Below are positions 1-12,152 of a stretch of DNA of 64,000 nt, one piece after another. The stretch is from Amaranthus tricolor. Lineage: Eukaryota; Streptophyta; Magnoliopsida; Caryophyllales; Amaranthaceae. The DNA is taken from the NCBI RefSeq assembly GCF_026212465.1, contig NC_080050.1, positions 30,861,070 through 30,925,069 on the forward strand. The letters run 5' to 3'. Position numbers and translations under genes: made by a program. Each line of letters starts with the position of its first letter. The first letter of the stretch is position 1. The notes beneath the pieces were generated by a model, which searched no databases, was not told where the DNA came from, and saw only the letters and a program-made list of their open reading frames with translations.

Positions 1-1385
1 AACATTGATTAAATTTAGGTTTTGCATTCAAACATTCTCTAAATTAACCTCAAATTTAGGGTTTTCATTCAAACATTCTCTACATTAAACTCAAACATTT
101 TCTACATCAAATTCATGAACAAACAACCTCAATATGAAGATCATGGCAAATAACAAGTACATTTGACATATTCATAGAGTTTAAGTGTAAATGACCACCA
201 TAAATGTCATACATTTTAAAATCAACAAGAACTAAAAAATTTATAATAAAAACGTACCTTAACAAGCTGTAGATCAACAAGAAGTAATAAATTGCAAGTT
301 TAAGAACCTGCATTTATGTGAAAGTTCATGAACATTTTGTGAACCCTAATTTTCGAAAAAGGAAAAAAACACAAAAAAATAGTACCTTAAGTGAACGTAG
401 GAAGATGATAGAACTAATTAGTAGTAGAAATTTGGAATTTGATGAGATTAATTGAAGGATTGAAATTGATTATAATGGTGAAAAGAAGAGGGAGATCTTG
501 TAGGTTGAATGAGGAAGTAAACTGAAATGAGGAAGAAGGAGAACTTGAAAATTTAACACGCATGAAGTCGCTGTTACTAACAGCGACTTGACCTTGTTGA
601 CCAGTCAAACATTAGGTCGTTGTTAGTAACAGCGACATATCCATTGACCAAAATTTTGACTATTTCTTTTAATTCGATGTTATTTCTTTTAATTCGCTGT
701 TAGTAAGAGCGTGAATACACCAAGCCTATCTTTGGAGCCAAGAACTCTTATTTTGAGAACAAAGTTTAAATGAAGCTTGTTTTTTGAATAAAGTTGTTAA
801 ATAATCTTTTTTTTTTTCAAATTTTCTCCTTCTTGTCTCTTTATAGGACCGGCCCAATTAGCATTTTGTAAGATAAGAAACTGAACTAAACTCTTCTTAG
901 CTATAAATATGATAGAAACATTAATTTTTACTTGCACGTTCTGCATTAATTGCAACATTTCTGCTTTGACAACTAACCTAAAGCTAAAAAATAATCTATA
1001 ATATGCTTCTAATTTATATTTATTGCGTCTTTTTATGGTTTATTGAGAGCTTTGTTTAGCAATTTAAGTTTGAATGTGATCGTAAATTGCTAATTTGAGT
1101 TCATTCACCGTTGTATACCTTTTTCGTGTCATAATGATGATATTCAAGTGTTTTCAAGCAAATTTCTAACTATCTCGACCCTCAACCGTGCCCATCGGAA
1201 TTCATCGAAGTATCATCACATGTTTAGACATCATTTTGTGGATATGAAGAGCAGGGTCATTTAGTTTATTTTTGGGCCCTAGAGCGAATGATAAAAATGA
1301 CCCTAATACTCATTTCGTTTTGTATTGTTGATATTTTAACTATTTAAAAAAAATTCTAATAACTCATAGTATTATATATCAGAAA
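1..1385. other. Intergenic DNA, no gene recognised
   Basis: AT-rich DNA without a reading frame that looks like protein. It contains a cluster of GTCGCTGTTA-type palindromes near 567-711 (listed separately) and homopurine or homopyrimidine runs. Short frames on the minus strand in the first 600 bases have no recognisable domain. Confidence 0.5.
567..711. repeat. Cluster of three related short palindromes
   Basis: Positions 567-587 form a perfect inverted repeat, GTCGCTGTTA and TAACAGCGAC around a single C. A near copy lies at 616-636 with one arm change (GTCGTTGTTA). A third, degraded copy (CGCTGTTA followed by TAAGAGCG) lies at 695-711. Spacing is about 49 and 79 bases. Such clusters are typical of the subterminal regions of DNA transposons of CACTA or MULE type, but no element ends were found, so the assignment is open. 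Confidence 0.6.
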
Positions 1386-1393
1386 AAAAATGT

Positions 1394-1891
1394 AGGGAAA
1401 TTTCACGTGGTAACCCAGAGGTTTTGGGTTTTTCACGTGGTAATCAAAATTTTTAAAAAATTCACGCAGTAACCCTGAGGTTTATCAAATTGTTCCACCG
1501 TGACCTCTTTGCACATAAAAACGTTAATAAATGTTAATTTCGAAACTTTAAGGCTGCTGTATGCCTATTTATACGACTCATCATTTCAAATGCCTTCAGT
1601 TTCAACATTTGAATTTGGGGGAAAAAAATATAATTTGGATGAAAGATGGTAGAGTTGGGGTTTATGTTTTGGGGGAAAACGTTGAAACAGATGGCATTTG
1701 AAATGGTGTGTCGCATAAATAGGCGTACAGTAGCCTTAAAGCTTTGAAATTAACGTTTGCTAACGTTTTTATGTGCAAAAAAGTCATGGGGTACAATTTG
1801 TAAACCTCAAGGTTATTGTGTGGATTTTTTAAAAATTTTGGTGACCGCGAGGAAAAACCCAAAACCTTAGAATTATCACGTGAAATTTCCT
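1394..1891. mobile_element. Non-autonomous long-TIR transposon, 498 bp, with 8-bp target duplication
   Basis: The two halves are inverted copies of each other over roughly 210 bases. The left arm begins AGGGAAATTTCACGTGG at 1394 and the right arm read in reverse begins AGGAAATTTCACGTGATAA at 1891. Matching blocks run inward to a loop of about 70 bases near 1606-1675. The 8 bases AAAAATGT flank both ends (1386-1393 and 1892-1899), which is a good target-site duplication. There is no transposase. An 8-bp duplication suggests hAT and long arms suggest MULE or foldback type, so the superfamily is unresolved. The small minus-strand reading frames here are by-products of the palindrome. Confidence 0.85.
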
Positions 1892-2039
1892 AAAAATGTA
1901 ATATCTAAAACTTAATTAAAGTTAATCTCAATCTTGTACATGTAAACGAATTTTTGGGCTTAAAAAATTCGGAGCCTAATATTAGCTCGTTTTGCCCTTA
2001 CTAATCAACGATCATGATGAAGAGATTTCGATAATCATT

Positions 2040-3870
2040 TGTTGAGAACTTAAGTCATTTCGAGTACTTTGTACCAAGCTAAGGTCGAAGCTACGTTAAA
2101 TACAAGTGCTGGACTGATTATTTATTTGAAGTTTCAGTCGAAGTTGTTAAGGATTCGGTCGAGATTAATATTAACAAAGATTCTGATGGGTTTGTCGCTA
2201 GTTTCGGCCGAAAGCAACATATCTTCGGTCGAGATCAACAGATTCGGTCGAGTCTCTAGCAGATTCGGTAAACGAATTTCCTTAATCTACTTAGTTTAGT
2301 GGAGACCCTTTTAATTTATTTAAGTTTTGGTAAAGGAATTTCTTTAATCTTTCTTTTTAATTTTAATTAGCACTTATATGTAATTTGAAATTTAGGGTTT
2401 TGTTCTTCATCAAGTTTCATTGTTAAGGTATTATTACATTTCTAAATCTTTTAATTATGTTTAATATTGTTGTTTATGTTTCTTTATCTAATTTTATTGC
2501 TTTCATGAATATGATTAGTAAGTAGTTTCCTTTTTAGGGCTTGATATGAACTATGCATATGGATTAGTTTCTCAAGGAATTTGTTGGTTATTGTCTAGGA
2601 GTGATTAAATATGCTGCAATCCACTTGTTAGGATTATGGATGACTTGATTACTTATGTTCACCAAGTAATCAAGAACATGATTAAGAAAATTAATCATAT
2701 ATATTAGTGTAGATTAGAAGAGGACTCATCACATTTTGGTGATTGGTTGAATGGGAATTAATAGTACATTGTACTATTGTAAGTATTAACTTGACATGTG
2801 AAGGGTTTGATGTACAAACATTCAGTCCTATAATTAAGGTTATGAGCGTGGAAGACCGTGAAAGACATGGAAAAGGAAAGATAAGCAAGAAAAGGATGCT
2901 CAGAAACCTGCTGCAGGTGGCTCGACCTGGAGCTTGACCCCTGGCTCGACCGAGTCCAGGTCGAACGAAGGTCACTGTGACTGCTTGCTGTTCTGTTACT
3001 CTATACTGCTGCCCCCATTTTTTATATTACTCCCTCTATAAATACACCTCCATTTACTTAGTCATAGGTGCACCAAAGTGTCATTATAGTGAGCTACCTT
3101 ACTTGCTCAAGTATACTCCCTAATTAGCTCCCCTCTTCCCTTACATTAATCTCCACCGTAATTTCTTCAAGTTTTGTATTTCTTCTTTAAACACATTAAT
3201 ATTAATCATAGGCTAATTATTTCTTTATTATTGGCATTCATCACTAACTTGATTATTTAGTTCCTACACTAAGACACAACACAAACCTACACTTAAACCT
3301 TAATTGTGATCCTTGAGTGAGGTTTATACCTCCCCTTTCATGCCTTAAGTTAAAGTCTTTTATGCTTTTCATATTCCAAAATACGAAAGTTGATGTAGAA
3401 TTGTGTAATAATCTTAAGTGCAAATCAAATTAAATCCTTTTATCGCCATTTAAATTCACGAAAGTTAAGAGTTGGTCTTTAATTGGTCTTGTTGATGGTT
3501 AAATTAATTAAAATTACGAAAGTTGAGATTAAGATAAAGCATTATTCAATCCATGATTAGCTGATTAGCATCCCCAAAAGGAATAATTAACTCTTCACCT
3601 AAAACCTAGATAACATAACCAACATTGAACTTAGTTGTCTAATCATATGCATGTTAGTGGGGATGGCCATTACCCTAGGCTTTTCTTTTTCGAATCGAGT
3701 CATTTTTATATTTTTGCAAACGTAGTTTAGTTCAAACTCTTTGTTTATCGGTTGTTCGATACCGATTGATTAAACGAATTACTCTTGAACGAAGCCTCCT
3801 CGTGTTCAACCCATAATTGTGCTACAACAACAGTGCACTTGCGGTATCTAAATAAAACTCCTAACACCGT
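2040..3870 (+). mobile_element. Probable LTR-retrotransposon remnant (possible solo LTR)
   Basis: No coding domain is present. The stretch holds repeated TTCGGTCGAG-type motifs (about 2130-2270), a second GTCGA-rich cluster (2918-2965), a TATAAATA box at about 3039 and a C-rich downstream region. It ends near 3815-3865 with GTGCTACAACAACAGTGCAC followed by TTGCGGTA, which resembles the 3' end of Athila or Ogre-like Ty3/gypsy LTRs as I remember them. I could not find matching ends or a target duplication, so borders are approximate and the class is tentative. Confidence 0.35.
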
Positions 3871-3899
3871 TGTACTGATTTGATGAATGTAAGGTACTT

Positions 3900-4320
3900 A
3901 TTGACAGTCAATCGAAAGCATATCATGAGATTACAACCATCAGCATAAGCTTTTGATTGAGTTGATTTCTTTATATGGTATTTGAAGCCAAGGCGACGGA
4001 AGGTCACAGGTTCAAATCAAAAAGATATGAAGTAAATAAAAAGAGGGGAATTTGAACAAAAAAACAAGCGGTATTGGAAACATTTGTTCTATATGGGCAA
4101 ATCAAAATTAGGCAAATCGTTACCCAGAGTAGAGCATAAACCTAAAAATTTCAAGAGACCATCCTCTTCTGATTTTAAGTGGAAGTAATTAGTGTCGGGT
4201 ATGAAGAGGGTATGCGATGCATCTACATGTGTGAGGGGGCGCAATAGAGTATATTTAACATATATCCTAAAGCGACAACCATTAGCTTATGCTTTTGGTT
4301 GAGTTGGTTATATATGAGAA
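3900..4320 (+). mobile_element. TRIM-like retroelement, degraded copy
   Basis: A short LTR-like segment ending in a TTTTGATTGAGTTG block (about 3950-3965) is followed by a primer-binding-site-like TGGTATTTGAAGCC at 3976-3989. About 240 bases later comes a polypurine tract GTGTGAGGGGG near 4229-4239. A second LTR-like segment (4243-4310) starts AATAGAGTATAT and again carries the TTTTGGTTGAGTTGG block. The layout LTR, PBS, PPT, LTR without any protein is that of a terminal-repeat retrotransposon in miniature. Two relatives lie in the introns of the peptide gene at 20-21 kb. Confidence 0.6.
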
Positions 4321-4859
4321 TCATGGTTTGACCTAGTGGACATTGAAGCCATAAAAATTTTCCTTTTTTATACTTGAGATAGGGTTTGACTGCCAACAAC
4401 ATGAAGGATTTATTTCACTTTCCCCTTGTCTGTAGAGGATTCTCCAGCCTACCTAGTTACCTCAAATTAAATAGCCGCAAAAAATAATTTTTTGGACAAC
4501 ATTCTGAAGAATGGATGAGATATAATATGAAAAGTATATAGAAATACAATCACCTTGACTGATTTCTCTTGGAGTATCTTTTAGAGTAAGTTTAAAGTAG
4601 TTGGCTCCCCAATTTAATTCCTTGCTTTCTATAGTAGTGGTCTAAAACATTACAACAACATTCCATTACCCCAATACACAGAGTTTAAGGAACTGTGTGT
4701 ACGCAAACATTATATGCAACTTCACATAATAAGAAGCGCACATGATTTGGCCCTTTTGTAGTGGTCTAAAACCTTACCATATATACTAAGAGAATGGACA
4801 ATTACATTACTACAAGCTAATGAATTAGCCCTCTTATAGCTCCTTTAACTGTATTAGAT
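4321..4859. other. Downstream region of the subtilase gene
   Basis: Between the TRIM copy and the stop codon of the minus-strand protease. It should hold the protease 3' UTR and polyadenylation site. No other feature was recognised. Confidence 0.4.
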
Positions 4860-7187
4860 TCAAGTCCATTGAAAAGTGATTGGGCTGCTCACTGTGTGTT
4901 TCCCATCCGACCACGTCAGGTGAGCAAAGCCGGTACTGCCAGAAGGCATGGACTCCGCGGAAACTGTGACCATGAAACTCTTCTTTTCATTTACCCGGTT
5001 GAAACTGAGTGTTTCGGGCTCCACAACAACCTTCACTGATGTGCTATGCGCGGACACTAAAGCTTTGTACGTTGCTGGTGTGCCTACATTTGTTAGTGTC
5101 CTTGTAAATTTCACAGTACTCACTGCTTTACTGTCACGATTTTCTGAAGCTGTTTCGAGATTGACAGCAAACGAAGGGTAATTCAGGTCTTCAATTCTGT
5201 ATTTCTTGGCTTTAGAACATCTGTATTCCTGATTCGCAGTGTGCTTGATTTGGTCCGAGCTGTAGTTTAAAGCGCAGAGAAAATCAAGATAGTCATCGAC
5301 TGTCGTATCATACACTAGGCCTGGATCAAGTGCTGCAATCGGGTCTACATGTCCTGCTCCATAGTCGAAGGGTGTCGAAGGGAACCCTGTGGCAATATCA
5401 ATGATCGCTTTTCCGTTTTTATAAGCTGTGTATGCTGTAGTCATAAGAGCTGATTTGATAGCTGCAGGGCTCCATTCCAGGTGAGCAGCCTTCACAAGAG
5501 CAGCCAGGCCGCTTACATGTGGGCATGACATTGATGTTCCCGATATTATATTGAAGTTCACATGCCTATTATCGCCCTCCAACCCACTTGGCCCAACCTT
5601 ACCAGTCCATCCGGCAAGGATGTTAACACCGGGAGCAATCAGGTCCGGTTTCAATATCTCCGGTGTAATTGGATTTGGACCTCTAGAGCTGAATGATGCT
5701 ACTACCGGTGAGGGCTCCACCCCAAGCTTTGTCCCTGAGAACCCGATTGTTGCCGTTGGTTTCTTATTAGATGTTATGTACTTCTTGATATCACCGGCTT
5801 CTTTTTGTCCTAGAGATGCTGCCGGTATGAGGTGTGCATCGGCTACTAGTTCTTCTCCATAGGCTTCAGTGTTCGCCAAGATCATCCCAACGCCACCCGC
5901 CTTCTTCACCACCAAACCCTTTTGGACCCTCGAGTTACCCCCTCGATCACACACGACTATCTTTCCTGAAATAGTTTCAGAATTTAAGCTACCACTCATG
6001 CAGAAATTGCTTCCTGTCATGTTGCTTGCTTTTCCTGCATAAACCAAGGACAGTAACCTGTTCGGAAGAGCTTTACCACTGTACAATGACGCACCAGTAA
6101 AATTCCGCCCATCGCCTAGGATAACATGTGCTGGGAAATCACGGTCTATTGTACCAGCGCCCACAGTGGTTATCCATGGAGCCACATTAGACAGGATACC
6201 GGAGTCTGGCCCTGCGTTCCCAGCCGAGCAGGATACTAAGATCCCATTTCTCATCGCTGAAAAGGCGCCTACAGCAACCGTGTCCCTGTCGTAGTCAGAG
6301 ATACTACCGCCAATAGACATGGATAAAACATTCACCCCATCATCAATTGCAGCCTCCATTGCCGCTAATATATCAGAGGTAAAACACCCACCCAACCAGC
6401 AAGCTTTGTATGCTGCAATCCTAGCATGTGGGGCCATCCCTCGAGCTGTCCCGCTTGCATATCCAAACAGACTAGCACTCCCAGAAGCTGAACCTGCTGC
6501 TGTACTTGCTGTATGAGTCCCATGACCATCATCATCCCTTGGTGATCTACTCTCTGTCGATTCATCGATTGGCCCAAGAACAGCTTCATACCCCTTGCAG
6601 AAAAACCTTGCTCCTATAAGCTTTCTGTTACAATCTGACACCTTAAAATTTGTGCCTGACTCACACTTTCCCTTCCAAGAAACAGGCACAGGGCCGAAAC
6701 CCATGTCATCGAAGCTCTTTTGTTCGGGCCACACTCCTGTGTCGATCACCCCAACGACTACATCACCCTGTGCAGTCGATGCAGGGATGAGATGATCATT
6801 GTTTCCAAGCCCCAAAAACTCGGGCGTTCGAGTTGTGTGAAGCTCATACCGAATTTCTGGCACAAGTGACAGAATCCCTGGTTGATTTTGTAGTGAGTTC
6901 GCTTCCTCATCGGTTAGCCTCGTCGAGAACCCATGAATTACACTGTTGTATGTGTACAGCATCTCTGCAGAATCTGTTGCGGACTTAAGGGAAGAATAGT
7001 ACCATTCATGGTGGTCTGTAAAACTCATTGGCATATGGGACTTATCCATATGTACTATGTATGTTCTTCTCTCATTATGATCATGTATTCTATCTGCTAA
7101 GATATAAATATGGTAGGGATTAATAACTAAAAGCATAACAATGAATAATAAAGGAAATTGGTATTTCTGAATCTTCATATTTTTCAT
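4860..7187 (-). CDS. SBT1.7-like: Subtilisin-like serine protease, SBT1 (SBT1.7/ARA12-like)
   Basis: Single-exon gene of 775 codons, the usual length and structure for plant SBT1 subtilases. Residues 1 to about 31 form a hydrophobic signal peptide, so the enzyme should enter the secretory pathway and act in the cell wall. An I9 inhibitor prodomain (about 42-121) ends at the HTTRTPEFLGL junction. The catalytic triad is complete: Asp149 in VIDTGVWPE, His222 in DGHGTHT and Ser552 in SGTSMSCPH, with oxyanion Asn324 in SAGNAGP. A protease-associated insert lies at about 370-470 and a C-terminal fibronectin-III-like domain at about 665-775. Similarity to Arabidopsis SBT1.7, which acts in seed-coat mucilage and pectin remodelling, is strong by eye, but SBT1 paralogues are many, so orthology is not proved. 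The start is the first ATG of the frame (second ATG three codons later). No break is seen. Confidence 0.96.
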   Translation of the reverse strand: MKNMKIQKYQFPLLFIVMLLVINPYHIYILADRIHDHNERRTYIVHMDKSHMPMSFTDHHEWYYSSLKSATDSAEMLYTYNSVIHGFSTRLTDEEANSLQNQPGILSLVPEIRYELHTTRTPEFLGLGNNDHLIPASTAQGDVVVGVIDTGVWPEQKSFDDMGFGPVPVSWKGKCESGTNFKVSDCNRKLIGARFFCKGYEAVLGPIDESTESRSPRDDDGHGTHTASTAAGSASGSASLFGYASGTARGMAPHARIAAYKACWLGGCFTSDILAAMEAAIDDGVNVLSMSIGGSISDYDRDTVAVGAFSAMRNGILVSCSAGNAGPDSGILSNVAPWITTVGAGTIDRDFPAHVILGDGRNFTGASLYSGKALPNRLLSLVYAGKASNMTGSNFCMSGSLNSETISGKIVVCDRGGNSRVQKGLVVKKAGGVGMILANTEAYGEELVADAHLIPAASLGQKEAGDIKKYITSNKKPTATIGFSGTKLGVEPSPVVASFSSRGPNPITPEILKPDLIAPGVNILAGWTGKVGPSGLEGDNRHVNFNIISGTSMSCPHVSGLAALVKAAHLEWSPAAIKSALMTTAYTAYKNGKAIIDIATGFPSTPFDYGAGHVDPIAALDPGLVYDTTVDDYLDFLCALNYSSDQIKHTANQEYRCSKAKKYRIEDLNYPSFAVNLETASENRDSKAVSTVKFTRTLTNVGTPATYKALVSAHSTSVKVVVEPETLSFNRVNEKKSFMVTVSAESMPSGSTGFAHLTWSDGKHTVSSPITFQWT

Positions 7188-7267
7188 AGTTAGTTATGGA
7201 CTTGATTTGGGCGTGGGAGAGAAGTTTTGCTTTAAATGTGATAGTATCTTGCTTTGTTTGGTACTTG

Positions 7268-7275
7268 TATTTATA
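7268..7275 (-). promoter_or_regulatory. TATA box of the subtilase gene
   Basis: TATAAATA read on the minus strand, about 80 bases upstream of the protease ATG. Position and sequence suit a plant core promoter. No other candidate lies closer. Confidence 0.6.
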
Positions 7276-7289
7276 ATATGGAGTAGTAC

Positions 7290-10200
7290 ATATTAGACAA
7301 ACTTGTCAAAATGTTCGATTGGTTAAATTTTAAATCGGTCTAGTTTAACATTTAGATTTATAGCTATTAGTGGACGAAGGTCAGTCACAACCCACCCTAT
7401 GAAATATGAAAAAATATGGTAAGTATGGAGCATTTGGCCTATAAAAATAATTTTAACACCACATTTATGTCACATTATTCACTATTCTAAATGTCAATGT
7501 CACAAGAGTGCTCAAACATTCCAAACTCTTGAAAATTTTCATCCACCCTACTAAAACTTTTTGTGGTGTTATATAAAATTTTGTGGCCCTCTTCTCACCT
7601 AAAATTCTGACTTTGTCGCTGTAAATATTAGCATAAAACTTAAAATTTACCAAATTTTAGAAAATAGATCAAAATCGGATTAAAAAAAATGACAAATGTA
7701 GTATCTACTCCCTTGTTTACTTCTTTGGTGGGCTAAAGGTGTCTTACAAGTTGTAAGTATATTCATAAATGCAATATTCTTTTTCATATCATTTTCAATA
7801 TAATAATATTTAGGATGTTGTTGGTCCAATAGTAATTCAATTAGTGAATCATACCTTTAGTAAAGTTCTAGGATTATTTACTTAAATTGATTTTCATCGT
7901 AAATCGTAATATTTACTTATTATAGGCTTAAAAAGGTAAATTTTTCACATAATCTCATAATATATGACTATTATCAACAATTTTAAAGTAACAAAAAATA
8001 TAAATCACTAAATGATTGTGATCTTATAAATATTGGAGCATAATTTATAAAAAGTTGAGTACAACATTTAAAAATGCTTCTTTTCTTTGTTATCACAATT
8101 ATTATGGTAGTGCATAATGTATTGATGATGCTCAAAGTACCCTATTTCTGGAGGTCCTTTATCTCAGTAGTCAGTAGTAATTGGTGCTTTACTGCTTTGC
8201 CAAAAGGAGAGGATATTTCATTTGTCTTGATGTGTGATGATTGTTGATTGCATAAATCACTAATAATATGGCTGTCATGGTGTCATCCATTTCCTAAATT
8301 ATTTTTTATAAGGTGTTTGATAATTCTCAATAATACTAACTTCTTTGAAGTGCTGGTAGTATTGATTTTTTATTATTTATTTTTTGGTAATGTTTGTTTT
8401 TTTATTTAGTAAGTTAACTGTTAATAAGATGTTTAATTAAAAATTAGTTATTAGTTTATGGATGTTTATTGGAAAAAAATGTGTTAAAAAATAAAAGTTA
8501 ATGAAAAAGGTGCTTATAGAAGTTTTTTTGATTTTGGATCAAAAGTCAAACTTAGAAGTTATTTAACCAACATATTTCTTATTATATCGCTAATTACTAA
8601 ACCAAAAGTCAAAAGTCAATTAAAGTTGGCTAAAAAAAATTTGTGAAATACACATTTATTACCATCAAAATCAATCGAAAACAATCTCTTTAATTTTACA
8701 ATAATAAGACTTACACACATTTAACTTTTAAAATCCGTATAAATAGTAGCTTCTAAAACGATATTAATTCCCATAAAATTTACAATATTTAAATTCTTCA
8801 TATGAAAATTTATTGAAAAATATGTAGAAAAAAAAATACAAAGTAAAAACTTTTCAAATACTCAACTCCATATTTAGGATATTTTTATCCCATACAAAAA
8901 AGTTAATTAATGTAAAATATCATATCTTACCACCAATCACTTGACTAAGCTTAACTTGTTAGTACAATAATGCCTTCCTTTTTCCACATAACAATCCACC
9001 AATAGTAACTTTTATAATATGAGTGGATCAATTATTGTATGTATTTTATAGGATATTGTTGAGTTTACTCTAGGTGGGGAGTATAAATTTTTACATAATT
9101 ATCAAAATCCAACGGTTGAGATTCAAAGAGGAAATACATAAAATGGGTAGAAAGTGACATTTGGATTAGACTACTAATTGTTGGTATTTTGTTAGTTGTT
9201 GCCATGAGTTAAGTGCTTTTCATTAGGCTAATAGCTGGAAATTGGCCCCTCAACTATATTACTTCAAGCATTCATGTTGAGGATGAGACTTTACCTACAC
9301 CTATAACTATAAGGTAGGCATTTTAATGGTAGTTAAGGTATCTTGTTTTATGGACAAAGTGGAAAACTTTTTATAACTTTATACTTTGTGTTCAAAACAG
9401 ACTCATGATTTGATATTTACTCGAACTTGTAATCGAACTCAACGTTGACCCGACTTCAAATAGATTTACAATTATTTAAAAACCAATATGAATACAAGTT
9501 TCGATCTTAAAACACTTGATCTGAAATCAACTTAATAATCCTAATGAACACCTCAATATTAATACTAACTTTATGTATGCTTTGCATTCCCCTTTGTTAA
9601 AGCACAAGAAATTCCCATGGATCACATAGTGGACCTCATAGATAATTTTGTAAGTCAAAATCAGTCATTAATGAACACGTTGAGAATTTGTAATTGTCTA
9701 AGTTGACATACTTGGAGTGAACCCTTATTTGTGCCTTTTTATCATTGCTATCAAGTAGAAACTTTATAGCAACCTTCAATCTATCCTTATTAATCACGCA
9801 TCTACTATCGTCACTCACCTAGCAAAATTAAGTTCTTTAGATGAGGAATATGATGAAAAAACTCGCAAAATATAAACCATAATGTTAAACATCTCGATCT
9901 GCAACTTTTACACTATGTTTAAATATCAATTTTAGAGAGAAAAGAAAGGAAGAAAAGGGAAAAAGAAAAGGGAAAAAGAGAAGAGAAATGGGATCAAAAG
10001 TAGCTCTTATTTATTTAAGAGGAACGAAATTGGAAAGAAAAGGGAAGGAGATGAGTGTTCCCTTTGAAATCTTTTGAACTATAGGGTCTGCTTGAATTGA
10101 ATGAACTAAAAAATAAAAAGTGCCAATTAAATATTCTGGATTAATTTAAATGCCTGAATTTGAAGATAAATTTAAAGGGAGTAAATTTTCCCTCCATATT

Positions 10201-11050
10201 TGGGGATAAATAATCACCCCACCCTCTCCCAACAAAAATATTTAAGGGAAAAAAAACCTATGTATCAGCATCCTGATTTCTACAACGACAACTGCTGCCA
10301 CCTCCCACCACCCACTGCCGCCACCGCCCACGTCACCACCTAATTAAAATCAAAATGTATCAAAAAAAAACTCAAATTAAAATTTTAAGATCCATAAAAT
10401 CATTACTCATTAACAACCTCAAATATCTCAAATGAGCAAGAAAACTAAGATTTTAATTCAAAACTACTAAAAAAATCAATATCTAAAAATTTTTCCATTT
10501 CAACATAAATCAGCAATGCAAAAAATAGAAATATTGTCGGGTTGTCGAATTTATAATGGTGGTTGTGGTGTGGTTTGAGTGAGGTTGAAGGTTTTCATGG
10601 TGGATTGTTTATGGTGTGTGATGCTTGAAAAATTTTGTTGTGAAGAAGAGGGATTGAAATCAGGAGAGAAAGAGTGACAGGAGTACAAAAAAAAAATTAT
10701 GCCAATCCTTAATATTTACTGCTCCACTCAAATTTTTTCCCCATTGTCCTTGAATTATTTACTCCCTAAGTTTTTATGTGTAGTGCAGGCAAGCTCTTAG
10801 AGAGATTAAGACCTTAACTAATATTTATTCATCTACTCTCTCACCTCAAATTCCGTCCCACCGTTATTCAAACAAATTATCCTTTATCCCTCCAAATTCT
10901 TTTCTTTCATTATGTTATCCAAATAAAGGATCATTAATCCCTCTAGATTTTCTCTTCATTTTCTTCCATCCAAACAAATTCTTATTGATTTCATTGATTT
11001 CTATTAGTATCACTTCACCTTAAACACAATCATAAATAATGAACCAATGC
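7290..11050. other. Gene-free AT-rich stretch
   Basis: About 3.7 kb with no supported gene. It holds a GGGAAAAAGAAAA-type purine run at about 9935-9990 and a short C-rich CCACC tract at about 10295-10340. A 60-codon minus-strand frame at 9636-9818 has no recognised domain. Diffuse inverted similarities suggest old MITEs, but no borders could be fixed. Confidence 0.45.
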
Positions 11051-11056
11051 TTATTG

Positions 11057-11752
11057 GATCATCATCATCATCATCCTACCTAGTATATCTCACGCATGGT
11101 CTGGGAAGGAAAAGACGGCGACAACTCATACCTATAAAGGAGAGCGCGGCCAAAGGAGTCCCCCGGCTCGAGGAAGATAAAGAGACGTGATTACACGTGC
11201 AAGATAACTTAAAGGCCTATAAAAAGGAGAGTTACTACAGAGGAAAACACAGAACTAAAAGAAAGGAAACGATAAGAGCATGAGGCTACGGACACTAAAA
11301 GGAAAACTAAGTGGACATTAGAAGACTAGGACATGGATATGTCGTCTCCAACTGCTCATATCCCTAGTCAGATCCGCAGAGAGGTTTAACTCATGCAAGT
11401 CAACTCTTATTTGCTCATCCCAAGTTCTCCTGGGTCTTCCTCGACTCCTCTTACTCTCTACTATAATGCTTTCTACACTCCTCATAAGGGCGTCGAAAGT
11501 CTTTCTCTGCACATGACTAAACCACCTCAATCTATGCTCGCGCATTTTTCCAGATATAGGGGCTACCCCTAATATGTCCCTAAACTCTTGGTTCCTAATT
11601 CGATCCATCAAAGTGCGTCCACACATCCACCTCAGCATACGCATTTCTGTAACTTCCATCTTATGTTCGAAAATTTTCTTTACAGGCCAACATTCGGTCC
11701 CATATAGCAGAGCAGGTCTTATTGAATGTGATATGATAAGTACCCAAATCAA
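11057..11752 (-). mobile_element. RTE-type LINE, 5'-truncated 3' end with reverse-transcriptase C-terminus
   Basis: The frame from about 11735 down to 11318 encodes the C-terminal part of a plant RTE-clade non-LTR reverse transcriptase. Recognisable blocks are RPALLYGTECWPVKK, the MRMLRWMCG thumb-like block, DRIRNQEFRD, RLRWFSHVQRK and SRGRPRRTWDEQI. It is followed in the same orientation by a 3' UTR ending in a GATGATGAT tail (plus-strand ATC repeats at 11057-11075), which is usual for this clade. The polymerase core is missing, so the copy is dead on arrival. Homology stops near 11730. A target duplication could not be identified with confidence. Three much shorter 3' ends of the same family occur at 25.5, 35.1 and 57.5 kb. 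Confidence 0.85.
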
Positions 11753-12152
11753 AATGCATTGATAGTTAGACTATTACTTGACTCAACTAGAATCAACATC
11801 ACTATGGACAATCATAGACGTATTATTTTTGAAAGTATTAGCATCCTCCTTACCCTTGTCTAACATGAACTAATAACTATGAACAAAACCTTGTCTAACA
11901 TGAACTAATAACTATGAACAAACCTTTTGAGTGTAACCTCATTTTGACAATCATGACATACCTATTTTCTGTTTCATTAAATTTTGTATAAATGCAAATT
12001 CACACTTCTAAGTTTGCTATGTTTTAGAAAGAATATAAGAAAATTATTTGAATTGCATAAATAGAAAAAAAAAATAGAGGGATTAAATGTGTAAATAAAG
12101 AATTAGTAAGAGTATGAGTCATTTTCGAAAAAGAAAATATAACTCAAGTGGG

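Noticed and set aside
1534..1862. Two overlapping minus-strand reading frames of 60-66 codons
   Set aside because: They lie in the inverted arms of the long-TIR element and mirror each other; no protein family.
4948..6795. Plus-strand and alternate-frame open frames across the subtilase
   Set aside because: Shadows of the real minus-strand gene, which has all domains and catalytic residues.
9636..9818. 60-codon minus-strand frame with some coding-like composition
   Set aside because: No ATG-supported gene structure, no recognised domain and no neighbouring exons.
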